Shown: positions 48,380-57,949, counted from the stretch's first letter. The stretch is 64,000 nucleotides of DNA from Paraburkholderia terricola (GCF_900142195.1 NZ_FRAB01000012.1:62001-126000); one strand, 5' to 3'. A program made the numbers and translations. The notes: generated by a model not told the origin, from the sequence alone.

Positions 48380-48409
48380 ATTATAAAGGAATTTGCTACA
48401 CCAAGTCAA
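48380..48409 (-). promoter_or_regulatory. Strong sigma70 promoter of rplM-rpsI
   Basis: On the minus strand TTGACT (48404-48409) and a perfect TATAAT (48380-48385) are 18 bases apart. Transcription would start near 48373. Confidence 0.8.
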
Positions 48410-48515
48410 AAGGCGCGGGAGTTTGCGCGAGATGTGCGGTGATCTGGCTGGCAAGGCGCGCTATGTAACCCGCTGTCCTACTGAAATCAGCCTCGCACGG
48501 AAAAAGGCGCGGACG

Positions 48516-48603
48516 AAAAAAAACCCGAACGAGCGGTTCGGGTTTAATCCACCAAAGGAGGAGGTGGAGGAGACAGCGGAGGTTGCGAACTGCTGCAACC
48601 GAT
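48516..48603 (-). ncRNA. Small RNA with anti-Shine-Dalgarno loops (Betaproteobacteria toxic small RNA-like)
   Basis: This gene of about 88 bases has no coding frame but is bounded by a perfect TATAAT promoter and a strong terminator on the minus strand. Three hairpins are predicted. Stem I is GGUUGC/GCAACC (plus-strand 581-600 in the 48 kb line). Stem II is CCACC/GGUGG at 48549-48567, closing the loop UCCUCCUUU. Stem III is the terminator AAACCCGAAC/GUUCGGGUUU at 48521-48545, followed by a run of eight U. A single-stranded UCUCCUCC also lies just before stem II. UCCUCC is the exact complement of the ribosome binding site GGAGGA, so the RNA could pair with many mRNAs. I recall an Rfam family named Betaproteobacteria toxic small RNA that fits this description, but this is unverified. 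Confidence 0.78.
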
Positions 48604-48610
48604 GAAATCG

Positions 48611-48639
48611 ATTATATGAGACGCCCTTGTGCAACGCAA
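48611..48639 (-). promoter_or_regulatory. Promoter of the small RNA
   Basis: On the minus strand a perfect TATAAT (48611-48616) is preceded, 17 bases away, by TTGCGT (48634-48639). The start would be at about 48603-48604. Confidence 0.75.
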
Positions 48640-48645
48640 GAACAT

Positions 48646-48663
48646 TTGCATTGCGAAATGCAA
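48646..48663. promoter_or_regulatory. Dyad upstream of the small RNA promoter
   Basis: TTGCATT and AATGCAA are perfect complements four bases apart, centred about 50 bases upstream of the small RNA start. This is a usual place for an activator or repressor site. Confidence 0.45.
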
Positions 48664-48932
48664 TCCCGCAATGTGAGAAACACTATCGTTGCAGGCCGGA
48701 CGTCGAGTTTCCTTTGAAATTAAGGTACAAGGCCTTTTTGCCAGCGCATGCGGACGTGCCGTCTAGAGTAAAACCCCTAAAGCCCCCAGGCATTCCCCGA
48801 ACCGACTGCGGATGCCGCACTGCAACACGCAAGTAGCTAGTTCGCATAATTCCGGGCGAAAGTCGCCTCGGGCGGACACCCAAACGCCGGGCTACAATGC
48901 GTCTCTCATAGCGAAGCGCGGTGGAGCACAGC

Positions 48933-49355
48933 ATGGAATGCAAAGTTAGCTGGATGGGACAGGACGGGATGGCGTTTGCGGCCGAGACGGGCAGCGGCCA
49001 CCTCGTCACGATGGATGGCGCGCCGGAAGGCGGCGGCCGCAATCTCGCGCCGCGCCCGATGGAAATGGTTCTGCTCGGCACCGGCGGCTGCACCGCCTAC
49101 GACGTCGTGATGATCCTGAAGAAAAGCCGCCAGGAAATCGCCGGCTGCTCGGTGACGCTGAAGGCCGAGCGCGCCAGCGAAGACCCGAAAGTGTTCACCA
49201 AGGTTCACTTTCATTTCACCGTGACCGGCAAGAACCTGAACCCCGCCACGGTCGAGCGTGCGATCAATCTGTCGCACGACAAATACTGCTCGGCGTCGAT
49301 CATGATCGCGAAAACCGCCGAGCTCACGCACTCATTCGACATCGTCGCGGGCTAA
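48933..49355 (+). CDS. OsmC-family protein (YhfA-like)
   Basis: The product is 140 residues. The OsmC/Ohr fold is recognisable: a GAPEGGGRNLAPRPMEMVLLGTGGCTAYDVVMILKK core (key part PMEMVLLGTGGCTAYD) with the first conserved cysteine, and a second cysteine in KYCSASIMIAK. These cysteines reduce hydroperoxides in OsmC/Ohr proteins. The spacing resembles the YhfA group, whose role is less clear. The ATG at 48933 follows GGAG at good spacing. TACAAT at 48893-48898 may be the -10 element. It is a single gene. Confidence 0.9.
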   Translation: MECKVSWMGQDGMAFAAETGSGHLVTMDGAPEGGGRNLAPRPMEMVLLGTGGCTAYDVVMILKKSRQEIAGCSVTLKAERASEDPKVFTKVHFHFTVTGKNLNPATVERAINLSHDKYCSASIMIAKTAELTHSFDIVAG

Positions 49356-49420
49356 GGAGTCGCGCGGCGCGCGGTTCGGCGCGCTCGCTGCTAACCGCCG
49401 CCCAAGATAAGCACGAAATA

Positions 49421-49454
49421 AAATGCCGGCGTCCGCATGGACGCCGGCATTTTT
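49421..49454. terminator. Terminator shared by the OsmC gene and rnpB
   Basis: AAATGCCGGCGTCC pairs perfectly with GGACGCCGGCATTT around a GCAT loop. TTTTT follows on the plus side and an A/T-rich tail on the minus side. It lies between convergent transcription units. Confidence 0.88.
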
Positions 49455-49465
49455 GTTATATCAGG

Positions 49466-49884
<419 letters not shown>

Positions 49885-49987
49885 CGAGGATTTTAACACT
49901 TGGGTAGCCGGCAAGCCGCTTGAACCGCTGAAATAGCCGAATGGCCAAGTCGATGAGTGGATCCAGTAGAAATCCGGCGCCAGCCCC

Positions 49988-50824
49988 TTAAAGCCTCTGG
50001 CCGGCGCGCCGGCCTGCCCGAAACACGGAAATGTCGTCGTAAAACGCGGGCGATTCGTTCTCCGCCCACCAGCCGGGAATGCCCAGCACGGGAAGCGGCG
50101 CGAACATACGGCTCGTCAAGGCGTCGGTGTTCAGGAGCGCCGCGCTCACGGATTCGTCGAGCCACGCGTCGCGCGCCACGGCGTCCCATCGGAAATAGTC
50201 GGACGGCACATCGACGATCCACGCATGCCCCGTGCAGGCCTTGAACGGCGCGATCAGCTTTTCCAGCAACGCGTGGCCGAAGCAACGCACTTCGCAACTC
50301 GCACCCCAAGCGTCGCGCCGGGCAACCAGCAGCGTCCGCCAGTCGAATCCGCGTAACGCGGCGCTCAATGCCGGATCGGCGCAGGCGAACAGCAACGCGT
50401 TCTCGTCGAACAAGGTCAGCGTGTCGCGTACGCCGCCGCGGGTCGGACCGACGCCCAGCACGTCGATTGCCGCCGACTGCCGCGCATTCAGCGCCGCCTT
50501 GATACGCGGAAATGCAAACCACATCGAACCGTTGAAGAAGTCATGCAGATTGTGGCGTGTCGGCACGCAGCCGGTGGCCGCGATATGCGCCTCGTATGCG
50601 GCGCCGGGCGGCAGATCGTCTTGCGCGATGAACGCAAGCCGCTGCCCGCGCCCGGTGGTCTGCCGCATCTCGCCGGCATCGGCGTTCATTTCGGCGAGCA
50701 AGGCCGCGTAACTGGTCAGCGCGGCCTGCTGCCAGCGCTGGCCGCGCCCGGCGAACTGCGCGAACCACGGCGCCGTCCAGTCGATATCGGCGAAGCCTGG
50801 CCGCGCCGCGTCACGCACCTGCAT
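49988..50824 (-). CDS. DUF3025-family protein
   Basis: The product is 278 residues. The central segment HNLHDFFNGSMWFAFPRIKAALN (key part FFNGSMWFAFPR) matches what I remember as the hallmark of DUF3025 proteins. No catalytic function is known. A later CEVRCFGHALLEKL and GWWAENESPAFYDD are also conserved-looking. It follows pyrC by 11 bases on the same strand and is probably co-transcribed. Function is not inferred. Confidence 0.85.
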   Translation of the reverse strand: MQVRDAARPGFADIDWTAPWFAQFAGRGQRWQQAALTSYAALLAEMNADAGEMRQTTGRGQRLAFIAQDDLPPGAAYEAHIAATGCVPTRHNLHDFFNGSMWFAFPRIKAALNARQSAAIDVLGVGPTRGGVRDTLTLFDENALLFACADPALSAALRGFDWRTLLVARRDAWGASCEVRCFGHALLEKLIAPFKACTGHAWIVDVPSDYFRWDAVARDAWLDESVSAALLNTDALTSRMFAPLPVLGIPGWWAENESPAFYDDISVFRAGRRAGQRL

Positions 50825-50835
50825 CTAAGGCGACC

Positions 50836-51897
50836 TCAAACCAGGCGCCAGGCGATCGACTCACCGCCACGCAGCGGCACAACCGGCGTGTCGCCGACCG
50901 GCAGTTCGGCCGGCAACGTCCATTCCTCGCGACGCAGCGTGACCTTCTCCGCGCTGCGCGGCAGGTCGTAAAAATCAGCGCCGAAAAAGCTGGCGAAGCC
51001 TTCGAACTTGTCCAGCGCGCCCGCTTTGTCGAATGCTTCCGTATAGAGCTCGAGCGCGTGCAGCGCCGTGTAGCAACCCGCGCAGCCGCACGCGTGTTCC
51101 TTCAGACCCTTCGGATGCGGCGCGCTGTCGGTGCCGAGAAAGAAACGCGGATTGCCGGAAGTGGCCGCCTCGACCAGGGCCACACGATGCGTCTCGCGCT
51201 TGAGCACCGGCAAGCAGTAGTAATGCGGACGAATGCCGCCCTGGAAAATCGCGTTGCGGTTGTACAGCAGGTGATGCGCGGTGATGGTCGCGCCCAGCAG
51301 CCCCGGCGCCACGCCGGCTTCGCGGATGTAGTCGACCGCATCTTTCGTGGTGATGTGTTCGAACACCACCTTCAGCGCCGGAAATTCGCGGCGCAGCGGC
51401 GTCATCACGCGGTCGATGAAAACTTTTTCACGGTCGAACAAATCGATCGACGAATCCGTCACTTCGCCATGCACGAGCAGCGGCATGCCGGTTTCCTGCA
51501 TCACTTCGAGCGTTTTCGCGCACTTCATGATGTCGGTGACGCCCGCGTCGGAGTTGGTCGTCGCGCCCGCCGGATACAGCTTCACGCCATGCACGAAACC
51601 GCTTTCGCGTGCGCGGCGGATTTCGTCGGGCGGCGTGTTGTCGGTCAGATAGAGGGTCATCAGCGGCTCGAACCGCGCGCCGGCCGGAATCGCGGCGATG
51701 ATCCGCTCGCGGTACGCCTGCGCCATCGCCGTGGTGGTGACCGGCGGCTTCAGGTTCGGCATGATGATCGCGCGACCGAACTGGCGTGCGGTATCCGGCA
51801 GCACGGCGGCGAGCATCGCGCCGTCGCGCACATGCAGATGCCAGTCGTCCGGGCGAGCGATGGTGAGGGAATCGATGGGAGCGTTGGGAGCGGTCAT
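50836..51897 (-). CDS. pyrC: Dihydroorotase, class II
   Basis: The product is 353 residues, like E. coli PyrC. It closes carbamoyl aspartate to dihydroorotate. The metal-binding motifs are [10 protein letters not shown] (two His), GVKLYPAG with the carboxylated lysine, LVHGEV (His), FEHITT (His) and the aspartate in [10 protein letters not shown]. The ATG at 51895-51897 was chosen. It is divergent from the amidotransferase gene with a 164-base gap. No pyrimidine attenuator was recognised upstream. Confidence 0.97.
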   Translation of the reverse strand: MTAPNAPIDSLTIARPDDWHLHVRDGAMLAAVLPDTARQFGRAIIMPNLKPPVTTTAMAQAYRERIIAAIPAGARFEPLMTLYLTDNTPPDEIRRARESGFVHGVKLYPAGATTNSDAGVTDIMKCAKTLEVMQETGMPLLVHGEVTDSSIDLFDREKVFIDRVMTPLRREFPALKVVFEHITTKDAVDYIREAGVAPGLLGATITAHHLLYNRNAIFQGGIRPHYYCLPVLKRETHRVALVEAATSGNPRFFLGTDSAPHPKGLKEHACGCAGCYTALHALELYTEAFDKAGALDKFEGFASFFGADFYDLPRSAEKVTLRREEWTLPAELPVGDTPVVPLRGGESIAWRLV

Positions 51898-52061
51898 GGC
51901 GAAGGGGCGAGATTATGCGGCAAAAAGCCAATCGACCTGTTCAAACCGCAACATTGCAGCCTAAACACACGTCAATTTTGCTATTTGGCGTTTCTGGCTC
52001 GGTGATATGCTTGGAATTCATCATTGTAACGGCTCGCCCCGTTCACAGGCTTACCCGCAAC

Positions 52062-53000
52062 ATGTGCCAACTTCTCGGAATGAACTGCGCCGCGCCAACG
52101 GACGTCACGTTCTCGTTCACCGGCTTTGCGGCGCGCGGCGGCGTCACCGATCACCACGCGGACGGCTGGGGTATCGCCTTCTTCGAAGACAAAGCCTGCC
52201 GCCTGTTCATCGACCATCAATCGTCGGCCACCTCGCCGATCGCCGAGATGGTCAAGCGCTATCCGATCAAATCGAAGAACACCATTGCGCATATCCGCAA
52301 GGCGACGCAAGGGCACATCCTGCTGGAAAACTGCCATCCGTTCATGCGCGAATTGTGGGGGCGCCACTGGATCTTCGCGCATAACGGCGACCTGCAAGAT
52401 TACTCGCCGGCGCTGACGGGCGTTTATCAGCCGGTCGGCACGACCGATAGCGAGCTCGCGTTCTGCGCGCTGTTGCAAGGCTTGCGCAAGGCTTTCCCCG
52501 GCACGCAGCCGCCGCTCGACGAACTGTTCGCCGCGCTCGAAACGCTCACGCGTGAAATCACACAATTCGGCGTGTTCAATTTCCTGATGTCGAACGGCCA
52601 GGCGCTGTTTGCGCATTGCTCGACGCACCTGCACTACATCGTGCGGCGCTGGCCGTTTTCCACCGCGCATCTGGTCGACGCGGACGTCTCGATCGACTTC
52701 GCCAAATACACCACGCCGGAAGACCGGGTCGCGGTGATCGCAACCAAGCCGCTGACCGACAACGAAGTGTGGACCGCGTTCGAACCGGGCGATCTGCTGA
52801 TGTTCCAGCACGGCGACGTCATCGGCCGCGTCAACGTGCCGGTGCCGGCCTCGGTGCTCGAGAAGCTGCGGAATCCGGCGCTGGATGCGTCGGCCTCGGT
52901 GAGCACGATAGCGGCTTCGGTCGAACCCGCCAGTCCTGCCGGGACGGAGGCCGAAGTCGATCTCGAAGCGGCCGACGACGCCGCCGCGTTCGAATCCTGA
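52062..53000 (+). CDS. Class II glutamine amidotransferase (YafJ-like)
   Basis: The product is 312 residues. The Ntn-type nucleophile is the cysteine directly after the initiator methionine (MCQLLGMN), which fixes the start at 52062. Further family residues are HHADGWGIAFF and HNGDLQ, with a TTDSELAFC segment. These proteins hydrolyse glutamine or a related amide; E. coli YafJ has no firm function. The last 45 residues are acidic, alanine-rich and probably disordered, which is longer than in YafJ. It is a single gene, ended by a strong terminator. Confidence 0.9.
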   Translation: MCQLLGMNCAAPTDVTFSFTGFAARGGVTDHHADGWGIAFFEDKACRLFIDHQSSATSPIAEMVKRYPIKSKNTIAHIRKATQGHILLENCHPFMRELWGRHWIFAHNGDLQDYSPALTGVYQPVGTTDSELAFCALLQGLRKAFPGTQPPLDELFAALETLTREITQFGVFNFLMSNGQALFAHCSTHLHYIVRRWPFSTAHLVDADVSIDFAKYTTPEDRVAVIATKPLTDNEVWTAFEPGDLLMFQHGDVIGRVNVPVPASVLEKLRNPALDASASVSTIAASVEPASPAGTEAEVDLEAADDAAAFES

Positions 53001-53052
53001 GCCACGACGCGCCTGCACTCGCAGGCGTCGACAGTCCGCGCGCCGCACATGA

Positions 53053-53088
53053 AAAAGCCGCTTCGTCCCCGAAGCGGCTTTTCTTTTT
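53053..53088. terminator. Bidirectional terminator between the amidotransferase and glt operons
   Basis: AAAAGCCGCTTCG pairs perfectly with CGAAGCGGCTTTT around a four-base loop. TTCTTTTT follows on the plus side. Four or five A precede it and serve as the T run for the minus-strand gltL gene. Confidence 0.88.
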
Positions 53089-53134
53089 CTCCCGGCGAGG
53101 GCCGCGCCCAATAAACCGCGCGGCCGCAAAAGAC

Positions 53135-53860
53135 TCAGTGCAGGATTTTCGCCAGAAAATCCTTCGCGCGATCCGACTTCGGATTCGCGAAGAAATCTTC
53201 CTTGCGGTCGTCTTCGACGATCAAGCCCTTGTCCATGAAGATCACGCGATGCGCGACCTTCTTCGCAAAGCCCATTTCGTGCGTGACGCACATCATCGTC
53301 ATGCCTTCCTGCGCGAGTTCGACCATCACGTCGAGCACTTCGTTGATCATCTCAGGATCGAGCGCCGAGGTCGGCTCGTCGAACAGCATCGCAATCGGGT
53401 CCATCGACAACGCGCGTGCAATCGCCACGCGCTGCTGCTGCCCGCCCGACAACTGCCCCGGATACTTGTCCGCGTGCGCACGCAGACCCACGCGATCGAG
53501 CAGCTTATAGCCCTTGGTCGTGGCTTCCTCGTTCGAGCGGCCCAGCACCTTGATCTGCGCGAGCGTCAGGTTCTGCACGATCGACAGATGCGGGAACAAT
53601 TCGAAATGCTGGAACACCATGCCGACTTTCGCGCGCAACTTCGAGAGATTGGTTTTCTTGTCGGTGAGCGACTGGCCGTTGATGACGATCTCGCCCTTCT
53701 GGAACGGCTCGAGGCCATTGACGGTTTTGATCAGCGTGGACTTGCCCGAGCCCGACGGCCCGCACACCACCACCACTTCACCCTTTTTGACTTCCGTCGT
53801 GCAGTCGGTCAGCACTTGAAATTGACCGTACCACTTCGAAACATTCTTGATAGAGATCAT
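53135..53860 (-). CDS. gltL: Glutamate/aspartate ABC transporter ATP-binding protein
   Basis: The product is 241 residues, equal to E. coli GltL. It has Walker A GPSGSGKS at 34-41, the Q-loop in [11 protein letters not shown], signature [15 protein letters not shown], Walker [12 protein letters not shown] and the H-loop TVTHEMGFA-type CVTHEMGFA. It powers uptake through GltJK. The start overlaps the gltK stop as ATGA. It is last in the four-gene operon gltI-gltJ-gltK-gltL. Confidence 0.95.
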   Translation of the reverse strand: MISIKNVSKWYGQFQVLTDCTTEVKKGEVVVVCGPSGSGKSTLIKTVNGLEPFQKGEIVINGQSLTDKKTNLSKLRAKVGMVFQHFELFPHLSIVQNLTLAQIKVLGRSNEEATTKGYKLLDRVGLRAHADKYPGQLSGGQQQRVAIARALSMDPIAMLFDEPTSALDPEMINEVLDVMVELAQEGMTMMCVTHEMGFAKKVAHRVIFMDKGLIVEDDRKEDFFANPKSDRAKDFLAKILH

Positions 53861-54534
53861 CTTGCGACCTTTTTCTGAAGACCTTTGACGAGGCTCGACG
53901 CGACCACACAGATCACGAAATAACACGCGCCAGCGAACAGTACCATCTCGACATTCGTGCCGTCACGGTCGCCAATATTCGTGGCGGTGCGGAAGAAGTC
54001 GGCGAGGCTGATCACGTAGACGAGCGACGTATCCTGAAACAGCACGATGCCTTGCGTGAGCAGAAGCGGCACCATTGCGCGGAACGCCTGCGGCAGCACC
54101 ACGAGACGCATGGCCTGCGCGTAGTTCATGCCGAGCGCGAACGACGCATTGACCTGCCCGCGCGGCACCGACTGGATGCCGGCGCGAATGATCTCGGAAT
54201 AGTACGCCGCCTCGAACAGCGAGAAAGCGACCATTGCCGACGCGAGGCGAATATCGATATCGGGCGAGAGCCCGAGCACGTTCTGCAACACCTGCGGCAC
54301 GATCAGGAAGAACCACAGCAGAACCATCACCAGCGGGATCGAACGGAAGATCGTGACGTAGCCCTTCGCGAACCACTCGAAGGGCTTGAACGACGACAAC
54401 CGCAACATGGCGAGCACCGTGCCCCAGATGATGCCGATCACGATCGCGATCAGGGTGATCTTGATGGTAACGATGGCGCCGGTCCACAGCGTAGGCAGTG
54501 CGCCCGGAATACCGCTCCAGTCGAAATGGTGCAT
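53857..54534 (-). CDS. gltK: Glutamate/aspartate ABC transporter permease
   Basis: The product is 225 residues with about five membrane segments. The EAA loop of the His/Glu family is present ([26 protein letters not shown], key part [15 protein letters not shown]). It pairs with GltJ to form the channel. The ATG at 54532-54534 is better placed after GGAGG than the GTG one codon upstream. Its start overlaps the gltJ stop by one base (TGATG). Confidence 0.94.
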   Translation of the reverse strand: MHHFDWSGIPGALPTLWTGAIVTIKITLIAIVIGIIWGTVLAMLRLSSFKPFEWFAKGYVTIFRSIPLVMVLLWFFLIVPQVLQNVLGLSPDIDIRLASAMVAFSLFEAAYYSEIIRAGIQSVPRGQVNASFALGMNYAQAMRLVVLPQAFRAMVPLLLTQGIVLFQDTSLVYVISLADFFRTATNIGDRDGTNVEMVLFAGACYFVICVVASSLVKGLQKKVAR

Positions 54535-55274
54535 CACTTGCCTCCGATATAGCCGGGCAACCGGGTCTTGGCTTCGACCCAGCGCATCAGTTGCATCACG
54601 ATCAGATTGATCAACACATACGCCAGCGTGACCGCGATGAACGACTCATACGTCTGCGACGTGTAGTCGACCAGTTGGCGCGCCTGCGCGGACAGATCCA
54701 GCAGACCGATGGTCGACGCAACCGCCGAGTTCTTGAAAATATTCAGAAACTCGGACGTAAGCGGCGGCACGATGATGCGGTACGCGACCGGCAACAGCAC
54801 GTAGCGATACGTCTGCCATTGCGTGAAGCCCATTGCCAGGCCCGCGGCGCGCTGGCCGCGCGGCAACGCGTTGATGCCCGAGCGCACCTGCTCGCACACG
54901 CGCGCCGCGGTGAACAGTCCGAGACAGATAATCGACGATGAGAAGAACTGCGCACTCGGCGGCAGTTGCTTGTACCAGGTGCCGATCGACACGGGCAGCA
55001 ACTCCGGTATCACCAGATACCAGATGAAGAACTGCACGATCAGCGGGATGTTGCGGAAAATCGCGACATAGAGCGTGCCGATGCCCGACGCCCATTTGTT
55101 CGGCACCGTGCGCAGCACGCCGAACAGCGAGCCGACGATCAGCGCGATCACCCATGCCGACAGCGACACGGTAATCGTCACCCAGAAGCCGGACATCAGC
55201 CAGCCCAGATAGGTGGTCGGCTCGCCGGTCGAGACCGGACTCAGCAGAATGCCCCAGTTCCAGTGATATGACAT
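54534..55274 (-). CDS. gltJ: Glutamate/aspartate ABC transporter permease
   Basis: The product is 246 residues with about five membrane segments. It opens [19 protein letters not shown], typical for GltJ, with a family EAA loop [27 protein letters not shown] (key part [13 protein letters not shown]). The ATG at 55272-55274 follows GGAG on the minus strand. An in-frame TTG lies two codons upstream. It is separated from gltI by 80 bases that hold a terminator-like hairpin. Confidence 0.94.
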   Translation of the reverse strand: MSYHWNWGILLSPVSTGEPTTYLGWLMSGFWVTITVSLSAWVIALIVGSLFGVLRTVPNKWASGIGTLYVAIFRNIPLIVQFFIWYLVIPELLPVSIGTWYKQLPPSAQFFSSSIICLGLFTAARVCEQVRSGINALPRGQRAAGLAMGFTQWQTYRYVLLPVAYRIIVPPLTSEFLNIFKNSAVASTIGLLDLSAQARQLVDYTSQTYESFIAVTLAYVLINLIVMQLMRWVEAKTRLPGYIGGK

Positions 55275-55290
55275 GACCAAGACTCCAGCA

Positions 55291-55327
55291 AAAAGAAACG
55301 GAAGAAGCGTGCGGCCCCTTCCGTTTC
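55291..55327 (-). terminator. Attenuator-like terminator between gltI and gltJ
   Basis: On the minus strand GAAACGGAAG pairs with CTTCCGTTTC around a 13-base loop, followed directly by TTTT. Placed after the binding-protein gene, it would let more gltI than permease mRNA accumulate. Confidence 0.7.
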
Positions 55328-55354
55328 GTTCAGCAATTCAAAAACAGCTAAGGT

Positions 55355-56248
55355 TTAATCGATAGCCTTGTCATTCGGGCTCTTGTAGAGCGCCTTGATG
55401 TCGTCGCTTTCCGGGAAGTTCAGGTTCAGGCCCTTCGGCGGAATCGGCGATTCGAACCACTTCTTGTAGATCTGGCTGGCTTCGCCCGAGGTTTCGACCT
55501 TCGCGATCGCGTCGTCGACAACCTTCTTGAACTCCGGATCGTTCTTGCGAATCATGCAGCCGTATGCTTCGTGCGATTGCGGCGCGCCGACGATCACGAA
55601 GTCGTCCGGCTTGTTCGATTTCGCGCGTTCGCCTGCCAGCAGCGCGTCGTCCATCATGAACGCGGCGGCGCGGCCGGTGGAGAGCGTCAGGAACGACTCG
55701 CCATGATCCTTCGCGCTGATGATGTTCATGCCCATGCTCTTGTCCTGGTTCATCTTGCGAAGCAGGCGCTCGGAGGTGGTGCCGGCGGTCGTGACGACCG
55801 TCTTGCCCTTCAGGTCGGCCCAGTCCTTGATGCCCGAGTCTTTCTTGGTCATCAAGCGTGTGCCGATCACGAAGATCGTGTTGGAGAATGCGACCTGTTG
55901 CTGGCGCTCGGCGTTATTCGTGGTCGAACCGCATTCCATGTCGACGGTGCCGTTCTGCACCAGCGGAATACGGTTTTGCGACGTAACCGGCGTCAGCTTG
56001 ACCTTCAGGCCAGGCATGTTCAGCTTCTGCTTGACCGCCTCAACCACTTTCAGCGCGAATTCCTGCGAATAGCCGATGACATTCTGCTTGTCGTCGTAAT
56101 ACGAGAACGGGATCGACGATTCGCGATGGCCCAGCGAAATGACGCCCGTGTCCTTGATCTTTTTCAGCGTACCGGCGTCTTGCGCATGCGCGCCAACCGT
56201 AAACAGTCCGAGAGTCGCGAGCAGCAGCGCAGCTTTTTTAACCTTCAT
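55355..56248 (-). CDS. gltI: Glutamate/aspartate ABC transporter substrate-binding protein
   Basis: The product is 297 residues. A Sec signal peptide (MKVKKAALLLATLGLFTVGAHA) is cut before QDAGTL. The two-lobed binding fold shows DTGVISLGHRESSIPFSYYDD and GTVDMECGSTTNNAERQQQVAFS (key part MECGSTTNNAERQ), which is typical of GltI/AatJ. It captures acidic amino acids in the periplasm. AAGGAG stands seven bases before the ATG at 56246-56248. First gene of the transporter operon, 291 bases downstream of gdhA. Confidence 0.95.
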   Translation of the reverse strand: MKVKKAALLLATLGLFTVGAHAQDAGTLKKIKDTGVISLGHRESSIPFSYYDDKQNVIGYSQEFALKVVEAVKQKLNMPGLKVKLTPVTSQNRIPLVQNGTVDMECGSTTNNAERQQQVAFSNTIFVIGTRLMTKKDSGIKDWADLKGKTVVTTAGTTSERLLRKMNQDKSMGMNIISAKDHGESFLTLSTGRAAAFMMDDALLAGERAKSNKPDDFVIVGAPQSHEAYGCMIRKNDPEFKKVVDDAIAKVETSGEASQIYKKWFESPIPPKGLNLNFPESDDIKALYKSPNDKAID

Positions 56249-56308
56249 TTGTGATCTCCTTGGCAAGAACCGGCGCCAGTTTAGCAAAGTAATTATTCTG
56301 AAAGTATG

Positions 56309-56381
56309 GCTATAAACCATGTTTGTTGCGTCTCGCCCAAAGGGGACTTGCTTCGGGGCGCGCGCCGCTATGGTTTACAGC
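56309..56381. promoter_or_regulatory. Inverted pair of a 12-base word upstream of gltI
   Basis: ATGGTTTATAGC on the minus strand (56309-56320) is matched at 11 of 12 positions by ATGGTTTACAGC on the plus strand (56370-56381). The two copies lie 61 and 122 bases upstream of gltI. They look like half-sites of one regulator. The rest of 56249-56539 holds the gltI promoter region and a hairpin. Confidence 0.4.
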
Positions 56382-56420
56382 GCCTTAACCCAATCAGTCA
56401 AGCTTTCCGGGCATGCGAAT

Positions 56421-56449
56421 GCGGGCGGCATCGATACGATGCCGCCCGC
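56421..56449 (-). terminator. Hairpin downstream of gdhA
   Basis: GCGGGCGGCATC pairs perfectly with GATGCCGCCCGC around a five-base loop. No T run follows. It lies 91 bases past the gdhA stop and may end or protect the transcript. Confidence 0.5.
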
Positions 56450-56539
56450 CGGGTAACACACGCGGTCTTGTGAACCGCGTTGAAGCAAGCGTATTCGAGC
56501 GGGTCCGCGGGTGGCGGAGCCGCCGTTCACGCAAACCGA

Positions 56540-57853
56540 TCAGGGATACAGGCCGCGCATTTCGCGCGCTTGCAGAATCCGCTTACACGCGACGATAAAC
56601 GCCGCGGTACGCACGGAGACGTTCTGCTCGCTCGACACCTGCCACACCGCGGCGAATGCTTCTCGCATCACGCGCTCGAGGCGCTGGTTGATTTCGTCCT
56701 CGGTCCAGAAGAAGCTCGAGAAATCCTGCACCCATTCGAAGTACGACACCGTCACGCCGCCCGCATTGGCCACGACGTCCGGAATCACGAGAATGCCGCG
56801 ATCGTGCAGGATGTCGTCCGCCGCCGTGGTGGTCGGGCCGTTGGCGCCTTCCACGATGATCTTCGTCCTGATCTTGCCGGCGTTCTTTTCGGTGATCTGG
56901 TTTTCCAGCGCGGCCGGAATCAGGATGTCGGACTCGACGGTCCAGAATTCCTCGTTCGTCACGGCATCCGCTTCGGGGAAGCCACCCACGCCGCCCGTCT
57001 TCGCCACGTGTTCGAGCAAGGCGACCGCATCGATACCGGTCGACTTGTACAGCGAGCCGGTGTGATCCTGCACCGCGACCACCTTCGCGCCCGCTTCCTG
57101 GAACAGACGCGCGGCGATGCCGCCCACGTTGCCGAAGCCTTGCACGGCGATGCGCGCGCCTTCGATATCGAAGCCGATGCGGCGCGCCGCTTCGCAGCCG
57201 ACCACGAACACGCCGCGGCCCGTCGCCTCGCGGCGGCCCAGCGAACCACCCAGCGTGATCGGCTTGCCCGTCACGACGCCGGTCGCCGTTTGGCCCTGGT
57301 TCATCGAGTACGTGTCCATCATCCACGCCATGATCTGCTCGTTCGTGTTCACGTCCGGCGCGGGAATGTCGGTGTTCGGTCCGATGATGATGCCGATTTC
57401 ACTCGTGTAGCGGCGCGTCATGCGCTCCAGTTCGCCACGCGACAAGGTGCGCGGGTCGACGCGGATGCCGCCCTTGGCGCCGCCGTAAGGCACGTTCACC
57501 GCCGCGTTCTTCACCGACATCCACGCGGACAGCGCCATCACTTCCGACAGCGTCACGTCCTGGTGATAGCGCACGCCGCCCTTGCCCGGACCGCGCGACA
57601 CGTTGTGCTGCACGCGATAGCCCTCGAAGTGCGCGACGGTGCCGTTATCGAGTTCGATAGGCACGTCGACGATCAGGATGCGCTTCGGGCGCTTCAGGGT
57701 TTCGAGCCAGCGGGACAGCGAGCCGAGGTACGGCGCGACGCGGTCGACCTGACGCAGGTAGTTGCCCCAGGGGCCGAGGTCTTCGCTGTTGAGGTAGGAG
57801 GGAATGGACTGCAACGTTGCGGCGGATTGTGCGGCTTGCTGCTGGGAAGACAT
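56540..57853 (-). CDS. gdhA: Glutamate dehydrogenase
   Basis: The product is 437 residues. The family motif with the catalytic lysine is [14 protein letters not shown], and the dinucleotide fold reads [15 protein letters not shown]. It interconverts glutamate and 2-oxoglutarate plus ammonia. Length and the [15 protein letters not shown] segment fit the hexameric group typical of NAD-linked catabolic enzymes in Burkholderia, but coenzyme choice is not certain from sequence. It lies between the glutamate uptake operon and a LysR gene on the same strand. That suggests a glutamate-use module. A dyad upstream may bind the LysR protein. Confidence 0.95.
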   Translation of the reverse strand: MSSQQQAAQSAATLQSIPSYLNSEDLGPWGNYLRQVDRVAPYLGSLSRWLETLKRPKRILIVDVPIELDNGTVAHFEGYRVQHNVSRGPGKGGVRYHQDVTLSEVMALSAWMSVKNAAVNVPYGGAKGGIRVDPRTLSRGELERMTRRYTSEIGIIIGPNTDIPAPDVNTNEQIMAWMMDTYSMNQGQTATGVVTGKPITLGGSLGRREATGRGVFVVGCEAARRIGFDIEGARIAVQGFGNVGGIAARLFQEAGAKVVAVQDHTGSLYKSTGIDAVALLEHVAKTGGVGGFPEADAVTNEEFWTVESDILIPAALENQITEKNAGKIRTKIIVEGANGPTTTAADDILHDRGILVIPDVVANAGGVTVSYFEWVQDFSSFFWTEDEINQRLERVMREAFAAVWQVSSEQNVSVRTAAFIVACKRILQAREMRGLYP

Positions 57854-57930
57854 GAACGCTCCGGCGTTGATCGAATAGCAGCATTGTGGAAAAACGCCAT
57901 TTTGAAATCCAATGCCGTTTCCTTATCCGA

Positions 57931-57949
57931 TTATGTTTTATTTGCATAA
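57931..57949. promoter_or_regulatory. Dyad between the LysR gene and gdhA
   Basis: TTATG-N9-CATAA (57931-57949) is an AT-rich interrupted palindrome 78 bases upstream of gdhA. The format fits LysR-type sites (a T-N11-A core). The adjacent regulator is a natural candidate. Confidence 0.5.

Noticed and set aside
56258-56280. A sigma54-like TGGC...TTGC pattern just upstream of gltI on the minus strand
   Set aside because: The GG-to-GC spacing is one base longer than the sigma54 consensus allows, and the start would fall in the ribosome binding site.
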